Shown: positions 47,812 through 57,175 of the stretch, piece by piece
Numbering within the stretch: position 1 is the stretch's first letter
Layout of the letters: every line of letters starts with the position of its first letter
Assembly: GCA_008360955.1 (NCBI GenBank)
Contig: LUCM01009066.1
Location: 207,277 to 271,276, forward strand
DNA: 64,000 nucleotides
Direction of reading: 5' to 3'
Source of the DNA: Fasciolopsis buskii
Taxonomy: Eukaryota; Platyhelminthes; Trematoda; Plagiorchiida; Fasciolidae
Program-made: the position numbers and the translations under genes
The notes under the pieces: generated by a model
What the model was told of the DNA's origin: nothing
Database searches by the model: none
What the model saw: only the letters and a program-made list of their open reading frames with translations

Positions 47812-48830
47812 AGACTCCCAAGGTCGATTGCTTGGTTTGGCATGTGCTTGGCACCTTCAAAGTGCAAAGTGACATTACAAGACTGGACAACAGTAGTCCC
47901 GAATTTGATACTGGATGGAGATGAACTAAGGATTGTAGACCGTTTCACCTACCTTGGTAGCCGCGTGTTGAACGACGGTAGCTCGACAGTGGAGGTAAAC
48001 ACGTGTATATCGAAGGCCCGAGAAGCTTACGCTGGACTGAACCACTTGTGGCGTCGGTTTGATATTTCATTGAAGTTAAAAGGTCGTGTGTACTGTGCCG
48101 CAGTGCGCTCAGTTCTGTTGTATGGTTGCGAGACATGGATCATGGGTGTCGGAGATATTCGTCGGCCACGGATGTGCAGATGAGAGATGTTCGTCGCTTG
48201 GAGGTTTTCGACTACCGATGTCTTCGTAGTATGGCTAGGATTGGATGGAGTAACCGAGTGACTAATGCTAAGATCAAGAATCTAGTACTAGGTGTTGGCT
48301 CTCAGAATACCTCATATCAGCTTATGACACTTAGTAGAATGCGCTGATTGGGTCATGTGTTGCGTATGAGGAACACTCGTCTACCGTATCGTGCCTTATT
48401 TTGTGTTCCTTCTAAGGAATGGAAGAAGCCATGTGGAGGCCAACAGATGACGTGGCAACGCGGGATGAGAAAATGTACAGCGAAGTTTGGTAAAGTAGGT
48501 GTCTTACGCCTTCGTGGTTGGGGTCCGAAAGACTCGTCAACTAGCTGGCTGGAGACACTGAAGGATATGGCAGTGAACCGCGAACAGTGCCGATCGGGTT
48601 GTCATTTTCTATCGAGTTAGAATGATTGAAAACACGTGCGTTTGTACAGTTAGACTATGTTTCGTGCGTTGGCCACAGCAGCATTCTAATGTTTCTCACC
48701 AGTGTAGGTCCACTCCCTGTTTCTCTTGGATATTCACTCTTTTCGTAGAAACATGTAACCTTCGGGAAAAGGCAGCGGTCAGTGACGCTTGCGCTGATGT
48801 TCAGCTTTTAACGATGATGATGATGAGGCA
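47812..48830 (+). mobile_element. RTE-like non-LTR retrotransposon, 5'-truncated copy A
   Basis: This is the C-terminal third of an endonuclease/reverse-transcriptase ORF, the protein that copies the element RNA at a nicked target. The reading starts inside the family's '...GMCLAPSKCKV' segment and continues through FTYLGSRVL, ISKAREAYAGLNHLWRR, KGRVYCAAVRSVLLYGCETW (to about 48140). After one frameshift near 48130 come VFDYRCLRSMARIGW, then LGHVLRMRNTRLPYRALF, GGQQMTW and RGWGPKDSSTSWLETLKDMA. The stop is at 48618-48620. One in-frame stop (TGA at 48345) interrupts it. The 3' flank ends in an (ATG)n-like tract at 48812-48826, the type of short simple-repeat tail typical of RTE elements. The RT catalytic core and endonuclease are missing, as expected for 5' truncation. 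It is the best preserved of the four related copies here. Confidence 0.9.
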
Positions 48831-49214
48831 CCATGATGCTTAGTGTGATGGTGGGCCCGACAAGACTTTTCCGCATCCTTAGGCACTGATGTTTCTGGGG
48901 CTGTAGGTTGATCCATAACTTACTTTTACTTAATGTCAGCTGTACTACAAAGACTCTCTACATTCACCTCGATCGCCTCCCTTCCCTCAGCTCAAATGAA
49001 TTTGCCGTTGGAAAGAATAGGCTTTTAAAAAGAAGGATTATACGTCGGTCGAACATCTAATCAAGACGGAGCTATCCAGAATGAATTACCTGTATACACA
49101 AACTGTTGGAACATAAGATACCCTCAAGAAACCTGGTGTTTGCTAGCTGACTTCTACATAGGTTCATCTGTAGGCAGATGTTATACTTTTTCTATCACCG
49201 AAGTTTTCTCCTAA

Positions 49215-50130
49215 CAAGTCTTTGCATTTATTTTGCTGTCTCAGTTACCTATAAAAAAACTTTTCCCAAGCTCTAGAAAAAGCTGCGGGACAGTCGGCCT
49301 CAGCCTCGTAGTCCTCAAGGAGTATTCATCCACTCTATCCTTTATCCTTTCTGAATCGTTTAACAAGTGCTTTCGTGACAACAAAATTCCTGGCTGCTGG
49401 AGATCAGTTGATAATCCCCGTCCAAATTCCGTCCCATTGTCTGCATTTCAGTAGATTTTAAGTCTTGAAAAAATTAACATTCTCACATCTTTCGTCTTTT
49501 CTAAACGTTTTTGACCCCCACCAATTTGTTTACCGAATTGCCAGATCGAGCTTTGATGCTCTAGTCCCATCAGCACACTTCATTTCTCTAACTTTGAACA
49601 ACAGAAGTAAAGGAGCGAGAATTTGCATCCACGACTACAATGATGCCTTTAGCTGCGCCAACAGACACAATTTGCTCTCATTCATCTCTCAGTCAGGTGT
49701 AGAACCTTCACTTGTTACCCGTCTGATCGATTATTCCCGCAACCGACAATAATTTAATCGTTATAATGGCACCACTTATTCTCTTGCTACTACTATCCCT
49801 GGAGTTCCCTATAAGTGCAATCATTTCTGTGATTCTTTTCTCTGCCTACGCACCTTCTAGCCAAAATCGTACCCATAAGCCCCTCATCAGGTACGTAGAC
49901 GATATGGTTGATGGTTTACGGTTTCTATGACACTTCATTTTCGGTGCATCAAAACTGGATCATAGGACATTCAGAATAATTGAAAGAACACAATCTTGTT
50001 ATCAATCCCAAATCACAAAGCGAAATCCCAAATTGTCGCCTTGGATAATTTGGCGTCCATAGAACTGGAACTAGTGATGAAGGACCCAGCAAGACAAACA
50101 TTATTAATCCCAACGTTTGATTGTCAGTAT
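49215..50130 (+). mobile_element. Jockey/CR1-type non-LTR retrotransposon RT relic
   Basis: Translation of the plus strand gives reverse-transcriptase landmarks in order. Near 49300-49400 are the helix LKEYSSTLSFILSESFNKCF and the block NKIPGCWRSVDNP. At about 49470-49745 are LSHLSSFLNVFDPHQFVYR, ARICIHDYNDAFSCANRHNL and LVTRLIDYSRNRQ. After a frameshift near 49815, the catalytic motif IRYVDDMVDGL lies at 49886-49918. A shifted LKEHNLVINPKSQ lies near 49980. The aspartates of YVDD are intact, but several stops and frameshifts and the lack of both ends make this a dead fragment. Sequence style and block order differ from the RTE-like copies, placing it in the Jockey/CR1 group. The exact clade is uncertain. 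It lies about 390 bases downstream of copy A. Confidence 0.85.
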
Positions 50131-50232
50131 CAACAAAAATCGCTGATAAGAATAAAAGCATGATTTGGTTATCCTATCCAATTCTAAGAAATCAGTTGTT
50201 GATTCTTGATAGACCAAATAGAAATTCTTCCT

Positions 50233-50567
50233 GAAATAAGTCACTATGTGATATCAACGCTCAACTCGCCAATAAGAAACCATGGAAGTAATGCATAATT
50301 CTTTCATCCTTGTTAGGAATCCTCAGCAGTGCATATCCACCGCGCCCGAACTGGGACGCAAACCCGGGACAAGTGATTCTAAGTCAAACGCCTTAGCCAT
50401 TATGTCACCGGGCAGGCTCTGAACGGTCTGTTCAATTTCATTACATGACGCTGCACGACGGATGTGCACTGCTGATGATTCTTAACAAGGAAAAAACAGC
50501 TGTCTAGTGCTTCCATGGTTCCTTAATGGCGAGTTGAGCGATGATATCACATGGTGAATTATTTGAG
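50233..50567. repeat. Head-to-head inverted pair of tRNA-derived SINE copies
   Basis: The left copy (50233-50405) lies on the minus strand. Its head reads like a tRNA (box-A-like ATAATGGCTAAGGC, box-B-like CCGGGTTTGCGTCCC, ends GCCCG/CGGGC able to pair), followed by a body of about 110 bases. The right copy (about 50457-50567) is on the plus strand and matches the same body (GTGCACTGCTGATGATTCTTAACAAGG, CTTCCATGGTT, GGCGAGTTGAGC, GATATCAC) but lacks the tRNA head. The two bodies are imperfect reverse complements of roughly 80 per cent identity by eye, enclosing about 115 bases. The whole could fold into a long hairpin. The copies probably derive from RNA polymerase III transcripts moved by a LINE such as those alongside. 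Confidence 0.82.
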
Positions 50568-50907
50568 GGAAACAGTCAATCTTTTACTACTAACATAGAA
50601 CAAATAGAAATTGCCAAATAGCAGTCAACCATAACAAAACCCCCAAATTCATGAAGATTTTTGCGCCACGATCATCACGTATCTCAAAATAATAGCATAA
50701 AACTCTTCAGAAAAAGATGTCTGACGTGTTGCGAGGATATTCATAAATACATTATGTATGTGTATACATTCCCAGTAGAATCATCTTTGTGTTACAGGAG
50801 CGTGAAAAGTTCGGAAATCCATTTTTGGAATCACAGCTGTGATCCCTGGTTGTCCTGCGTGGGTTGTTAGTGCCTAATCCAAACATATATACTGAGGACA
50901 CGACATC

Positions 50908-50909
<2 letters not shown>

Positions 50910-50965
<56 letters not shown>
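50910..50965. repeat. (TA)n microsatellite, about 28 units
   Basis: There are 56 bases of uninterrupted alternating A and T between ACATCCG and GGGGGATGCAG. It makes long artificial Ile-Tyr frames on both strands, which are not genes. Confidence 0.97.
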
Positions 50966-50967
<2 letters not shown>

Positions 50968-51784
50968 GGGATGCAGTATCCTGAATACAACAGGGGCTGG
51001 CAACACTAATTTCCGCGACCCATCACTGAAGTACAGTGAGCACAATATTAATTTGTTGTGAAGCATTCACTGCAGTGAGTCATCCTAAGCCAGATGAGAT
51101 TTTAGTGCCTAAGTCGATCGGTTTTAAAATTGTTGTCCATAAGGCTTTAACTTGAACCACAGTACAGAAAAAGAGGTTTTGTATGACTGAAATAATTAGC
51201 ATGTTCATGGACGGTAGGTCGGATTCCCAGGAAACTCCAAAAATGGCTTCTCGAGTACTGTCAGTTACCATGAGTGTGCATCTAGTACTGCCCGGTCCTA
51301 AATAAGATTCTGTCACTTTCGATGTAGTCGATTGTAAAATAAAAAATATCATGTTACTATATCTAACGCATTTAACGGGCGGTCGCTGGTCTAGTTCAGA
51401 CCCCGTCACATCTAATCGAAGAAGAGCAGAACGTTTGACTTCATATAGGTCAAGGTGTTGCCCGTTTATGAATTAAAATGAGACGCTCTTTTTAGGTAAG
51501 CACCAAACATTGTCAAGCTGTAAGCTTGTCTTCCGTCTCGTATTTCAATAGTTCCGTCGCCTTTAACTTGCCAATATGGTATGCGCCCAAAGTATTCTAT
51601 TTTGACTACGCTGTTTTATGAGTTAGTAATATTTCCGACGTGTCGTTGATTCTTCAATCTCGTCACTTAGTTAGTTCGACTTGATCGAGCGCAGTTAGTT
51701 TCCGTAACCAGATGTGTTGGTCATGCGTGTTTTTCAGCCTTATTCCTGTCACACTGGCCCGTTGATTGTTCGACCTCGCAGCCC

Positions 51785-52140
51785 AAGTGCAACCAGCGGT
51801 GAGCAAGTGGACTAAGCATCCGTTACAAATTAAAGTCGGAGGTTCGAATCCCAGGTTCACCGGTAGCTTTGGTGGCAGACGAAAATTCTGTGGCACCCGG
51901 CTGGTTAACATACCTGAGTTAATGAAACATTGGGAAGTTCAGCCCCACTCCAGGTTTCACGGTCATAGCTTTCGGTTCACCCCCTCCTCGTTTCATGTGT
52001 TGGGTCCCCATACTTATGCATGGAGCATGTCATAAAAGACTGATCCCCAATCACTACTTGGTCGTGATCTGGCTAGCTCCAGCCAAGGGTTTTGCGCCGA
52101 TGACGAGGTGGAAGACAATCGCTTTTGTGTCGGCCGTCAA
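51785..52140 (+). repeat. tRNA-derived SINE, second family
   Basis: The head contains a box-A-like GGTGAGCAAGTGGACTAAGC at about 51798 and a perfect box B (AGGTTCGAATCC) at 51840-51851, with spacing expected of a tRNA (Ser/Leu-like in style). AACC upstream and GGTT downstream can pair. The body downstream, GC-richer than its surroundings, runs to about 52140. The 3' end is set only by this change in composition. Frames across it are unlikely to be coding. It differs from the SINE at 50.4 kb. Confidence 0.6.
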
Positions 52141-52679
52141 GCTTCATCACCATTTGACCAAACTATCTTACAGTGTTCATTTGGTGCTCTAGATGGAATT
52201 TGAAGCCAGTTTGCTCAGGTGACAAAAGGTGAAGGAAGTCTAAAAGGCTAATATTTCCGCGATGAAGTATAGGCATAGCTGATAGTTGACTTCATGAGCA
52301 TGAAGTGACAACCCAATAAACGGGCACACAAGTACCTGAACAGTATTTTAGCATGACGGATTTTATCACTATTTGTAATAATCGTGTAGCCGGAATAAAT
52401 TCCTAGTTGTTCGGCTAATTAACTTGGATTTGTTTCCGAAACCACGACGTCTACTTCTGGTAGGGATTTCAGCCTACGTACCGAACTTTTGTTTGGATTG
52501 CACATCCACTAACCTTAGAACAATATATTCTAATTTTTGTTGCTACCTTACTCCACCATCTGCTCAAACAAAAAAAGAACGGGAAATAGTGAAGCTCGAC
52601 TAAAAAATAGCAAGTTACTGAACTATACAGAAGAAATGTTTCGAATGCAAGAACGCTGCTGACCACTTCACTGAGCTAT

Positions 52680-53835
52680 ATAATCCACTGCATCCAAACA
52701 TCGTTTCGGAAGACCTCATGGACCCCAACCCGGGGGTCTTAAGATTTAATACTTTTCATCCACGTCATCGAATGGCCAGCTCGACCCATCTTTGAACCGT
52801 TACCTGCCGTTAAAAACAGCGCACAACGAGAAAAACATTCTGCAGACATCCGCAAAACATGTCCTAACCACCACTACCTATTCTGATTCTGTGCCCGTTC
52901 TGAGGACTGGACCTTTAGATCCAGTACCTCACGCCTGAACTCTGAGTTGCTCATAAAGTTATCCCACCCTATTCTATCAAATACTACAAAGACAGCTGCG
53001 TTCAAACACCAAAAGTCTTCGTACATCTGCTCTCAATGGCTACCTTTTGGAGCCGTAGATCAATACCGATCTCATTGTTGCTGTGTGTATTCGGTCTTTG
53101 GTCGATAACCGGATGTCACGCCGAAGTTACAGATGCCGCAGATTAGTGAATGCCAATGGATTCTGATATATGCGCGAAGACAGTTCATCAAATAAACGAA
53201 CACTACTCAAGTAACTGAATCAGTCCACCTCAACCAATCGTTCCTTTGTGCGAATAATGTTCGAGTTCGAGCCAGTACAGTCCTGCAACAGCATTTTACT
53301 CTTCGAAGGTGCAAGCCGCATACCAGATGTGCATACACTATTGTTCATATGACCGGAAGAAACCCGCAAATCAATTGGAACTTCGCTCAGTGACACAATC
53401 TAGCCCGCATACTCTAAGTTTCCTGTCCGAGCCAATATCGATGCTACCATACTTTCATGGCAACAGAGCTATCTGTATAACCACCTCGGTGATGAAGTTA
53501 AACAGAAAAGGTTAAAGAAGGTAACACTGACGAACACCATTTCTCAAAGTGAAGTTGATTGAAAGGTCCTCGTAAGCACGTACTCAGCTTCAGGTGTTCG
53601 CTTACAGAGACTTGATGGGTGAAACAAATTTCTCTAGTGAATTCTTCAATGAGACAGCTCTAAACAAGTGCACAATCTGTTAAGTCATATGCCGCTTTCA
53701 AATAAAAGGACATCATGGATCCGCTGAATGTGCTTGCTCTATGATCTGATCAATACAGCCCAGACCGGGACGAAAACCGGCTTGGTTCTCACGCATGCAC
53801 CTTTCGCGGGCACTCGATAATCAGTATGCGCAAAC
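52680..53835 (-). mobile_element. RTE-like non-LTR retrotransposon, copy B
   Basis: Read on the minus strand it starts with a clean reverse-transcriptase block at about 53830-53735 (LSSARERCMRENQAGFRPG, GCIDQIIEQAHSAD). It then passes with many frameshifts through a region where the catalytic YADD is no longer legible, to FNFITEVVIQIA near 53480-53510. The later C-terminal blocks are VFERSCLCSI near 53000, WLGHVLRMSAECFSRCALF at about 52880-52820, MTWMKS near 52770, and a relic of 'LPGWGPRD' at about 52720. The order and wording match copy A and copy C, so all belong to one family. Decay is much heavier than in copy A, implying an older insertion, in the opposite orientation. Confidence 0.85.
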
Positions 53836-54128
53836 GTCATCAAACTTTGTCTACGCTAACTGGTAGGCGGCCCAAAACTAGTGATTGTTTTCCTTTATGC
53901 CCACGCAGCTTTCTACTGCGCAAGAACTCCGTAAATTTACGACATCAAAAGGAAACACGTTTTGTCTGGTCATTCAAACAGATCTGGTTATCTGGCAAAC
54001 TGAAAGAATTCATTTGACTGCTTTGTCCTGGTTGTAGGCAACGAATGTCATTCCTAAATGGAAATGAGTCACATGGCAGGGCAGGCGGAACGAAGTGTGC
54101 CAAAATATGCTTATCACGGACTGACGTT

Positions 54129-54488
54129 TCAGACCAGGGAAATTGTCCGTCGACAATTCATTTTTTTTGAGATCCAAGCATGGTCGACCGACTGGTATCC
54201 GCCAGGTTTGTCGGACAAAATTCTGTGGCTGCTTGTAGGATATACAAAAGTGAAAAACAAATTAACCACCAAACTACATCCTTTCCGGTTTCCTGGGACA
54301 CAGTAACAGCGATATGGAGTAATAATCAAACTGACAAGTTTTCTAGTAATTTCTTTACTTTCTTTAGCCACAGTGTGACGCAGCGCATCAGTCCAACAGG
54401 TGACGGCGATCAATAGAATGCCATCGAATGCGAAAGTCATTAATGGTATCATTACTCGAACCGGGAATGTCCATACACAAATTCCCAT
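54129..54488 (-). CDS. Candidate minus-strand open frame with a hydrophobic N-terminal half
   Basis: The frame has 119 codons from ATG. Residues about 10-32 are strongly hydrophobic (RVMIPLMTFAFDGILLIAV...), followed by a charged stretch (VAKESKEITRKL), as in a membrane helix with a cytoplasmic loop. An overlapping plus-strand frame (54058-54306) is also open, so at least one is a shadow. G in first position is about 24 per cent, barely above background. No family is recognised. Confidence 0.17.
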   Translation of the reverse strand: MGICVWTFPVRVMIPLMTFAFDGILLIAVTCWTDALRHTVAKESKEITRKLVSLIITPYRCYCVPGNRKGCSLVVNLFFTFVYPTSSHRILSDKPGGYQSVDHAWISKKMNCRRTISLV

Positions 54489-54769
54489 GTCATTCTCATT
54501 TTGATAGCCTTTACCTTTAAAAATTTGGTCAGATGTTGCTTTAACGGACGCTATTTTTCAACCCAACTTTAGCGGTTGTTGAAACAAATCAATTTTGAGC
54601 CATCTAAGTACGACCCATTCTGTCACAGCGTAAGGGTCACTTGATTGAGATTGTCAAAATAACACCAGTGGTTCAGTCAGAGCCCTTCGTCCGTCTTAGC
54701 GTGTTTAATCTCCGATCGCCGGATCAAGGCTGAATTCCCAACAGAGCTGGTAATTGGTGATGGAGTTGA

Positions 54770-54787
54770 AATCACCTAATGGTGATT
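54770..54787. repeat. Perfect 7-bp inverted repeat
   Basis: AATCACC and GGTGATT are separated by TAAT. It is a short dyad with no supporting context. Confidence 0.5.
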
Positions 54788-57148
54788 ATCGATTAGGGAG
54801 TAAGCAAAAATGGTTCGTCTTTGTGTCGGAACTGATAAGCAGTGAGGCATAGCCGTTTGTGCCGAATTTCCTAAGCAGCAAATTACATGCAAATTTTTTC
54901 AATCAAACGGTATGCCGATCACTCTGTGATCAAGATTTGCAGTGTCTTATGTGCATACAACATTTTCCTTGATCTAGTTTCCTCCTGAACCGAAGCGGAA
55001 ACAAGTGCCTCAATTTTTATCTGTATAAACCTACAAAATTTAATGTTCTGTAGTCATAATTTTCACTTTGATAGGGGGAATTTAAAAAAAATGCGTGAAG
55101 CGAATAACAAACAATGCCTAAATGGGAGGAAATTTGTCGATGGCACATTTTAATAGGTGAACTATCGACGGAAAAAGGAGGACATACGGGGATGTGGTCG
55201 AACACTTCGCGGACAGTGAAACAAACAAACTTTTCCCATGGTTGATTTTTCAAAGTTCGCGGCCAAACAATAACAACGGTATTGGTTATTTACAATATAA
55301 TACAGAAGCTGTAGAAAACCACCTGATTCTCCACCAAAATGGCTGAGCATAACTGAAAAGTCGCATAAATATTCCTCTCACAAAAGGAAATGGTCCTTTT
55401 TGTATATAAAAATTACAAATTTGTGATTCATTAGTCAGGCACTGACTTGCATAGCACAACTGAATGAAGAGTCGCCCCTATGACTTTGTTTCCAATATAT
55501 TTTGTGATCAGAAACCAATTACACTTTTATGATAATGGTGAAGCTTTTACACATTTTTCTTTTTTACACAATTTCATTCATAACTACGAGGCCAATAAGT
55601 GAGTCAAGTGAGTGTTTATAAACATAAGCAAACTGAGGCCATCAAACCTGACTTACTAGTGCATACGCGGCATGTAAAATATAGGCCACTCTGACAATTC
55701 CGACTGAATTAATGAGGAATGCTGGCACATGTGTTCCTGGACTTTGGCTGGTGGTATTCTCCTGTTTCGTGTGTATTGTAAATTGGGCACGGGCGCGGAA
55801 CACATCATCCCGGGAATATTGATTGATTCGAAAACGAGGGATCCCACTGGGGCAGTTAAACTACAGGTTCATTGGTGAATAATAAGCCATTACATTTTGG
55901 TGGAACCGAAACATGATCTGAATATGAAATTCCCATATCCTTCTGGAGTTTCCGCTTCACTCCCGTGGTCGAGCAGAAGTATCACTCAATGGCGGGCTTG
56001 ATTCGCCTCAGTAAAGGGGGATGTACCGATTGGAATATAGCCTAATTTGTCAACTTTTCGAAGTGAGTGGTGCCGGTGGATACTTCATGACTTATACCAC
56101 TACCTAGATCCTCCTGCCGTCTGATAATTCTACCATATTAGTTTAATTTGAGGTGGAGACGTGCGCTGTAAAAGTCTTCCTTTCTCAAGATACCAAAGAT
56201 ATGATTGAGCTTTTTCGATCCTTGGGGCCCAAAAATGAAGCAGCTCGTATTTAGGTGTTACAAACCTGACAGCAGATTCGCCGCATGCTCTTTGCCCATA
56301 ACTATCTTTACGAGAACAGCCAAGAATTTTCCGGTTGTTCACTCGATTATTAGAAAATTATTGACTTGGTTTGTTGTTCATGTCTTTTGAACAAAAAACT
56401 TCTTTCCAGAAACTAACTGGTCGGTGTTTTAAAGTTTTGTCCAGCTACATTTTATAAAGGTAATGAAACCTTAGCACGTTGATCGAGGTTGGAACTAAAA
56501 GCTTTCGTCATAACTGACCACTTTTAGGTTTCATCTAAATTTCACACCTTGAGCCTCCCGTTTTTCATCGGGTGAACATCTTAATCTCTGTAAACGTTGT
56601 TGCTGTTCAGGTTGCAAGCTCATATTCGTTCTTTTATTGATTTATTAACAATTTTCTATTTGAATTCCAACCTGAGCTTCAATTGTGCCTATGCTGTCAC
56701 CCAAAGTCAATTTTTACTTTTTTTCACTTCCTGTCGGACAGGTATCATCGTCGATCCTGAGTACAGTGTTCACGGAGAATTTCTTGACTCCGATCTGGGG
56801 TTCATTCGCACATCGTCAGGTGATAACTTTTAGCTAATGAAGTGTTGAAATTTCTGAGATTCTAGAGATGATCTCGTCCTTTTTCCAGCTGTAACACTAA
56901 GCCGTGCTAATCGGCTGAGGTAGTTCTGATAATTTGCGTGAAGCTATGCATTAATGCCGGATGCCCGATGGTAATAATCAAATCGTGGACAAACCGATCG
57001 ATAGTACTGTCCTCAGAGCCGCCTTTTCTAATTGCCCAGCACCGCTTATTTCCACTGCAAATGAATAGACTTATTCACTTTCGCGAAGATGAAACGACCG
57101 ATATTGGTCGGCTGGTTCCTGTACGTCCGGTTAAAAAAGACTGCTAAG

Positions 57149-57175
57149 GAAAGGGCGGTTGGATTTCGCCCTTTC
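57149..57175 (+). repeat. GC-rich perfect 9-bp hairpin
   Basis: GAAAGGGCG at 57149-57157 pairs exactly with CGCCCTTTC at 57167-57175 around a nine-base loop. It is followed by TATTAG rather than a U-tract. It sits directly after the stop of a 69-codon frame (56938-57147). The stem resembles a bacterial terminator but lacks the T-run, and this is eukaryotic DNA. It is not the histone 3' stem-loop, whose stem and loop are shorter. Confidence 0.6.

Noticed and set aside
50752..51066. Open frames on both strands with long alternating Ile-Tyr runs
   Set aside because: They are translations of the (TA)n microsatellite and have no independent support.
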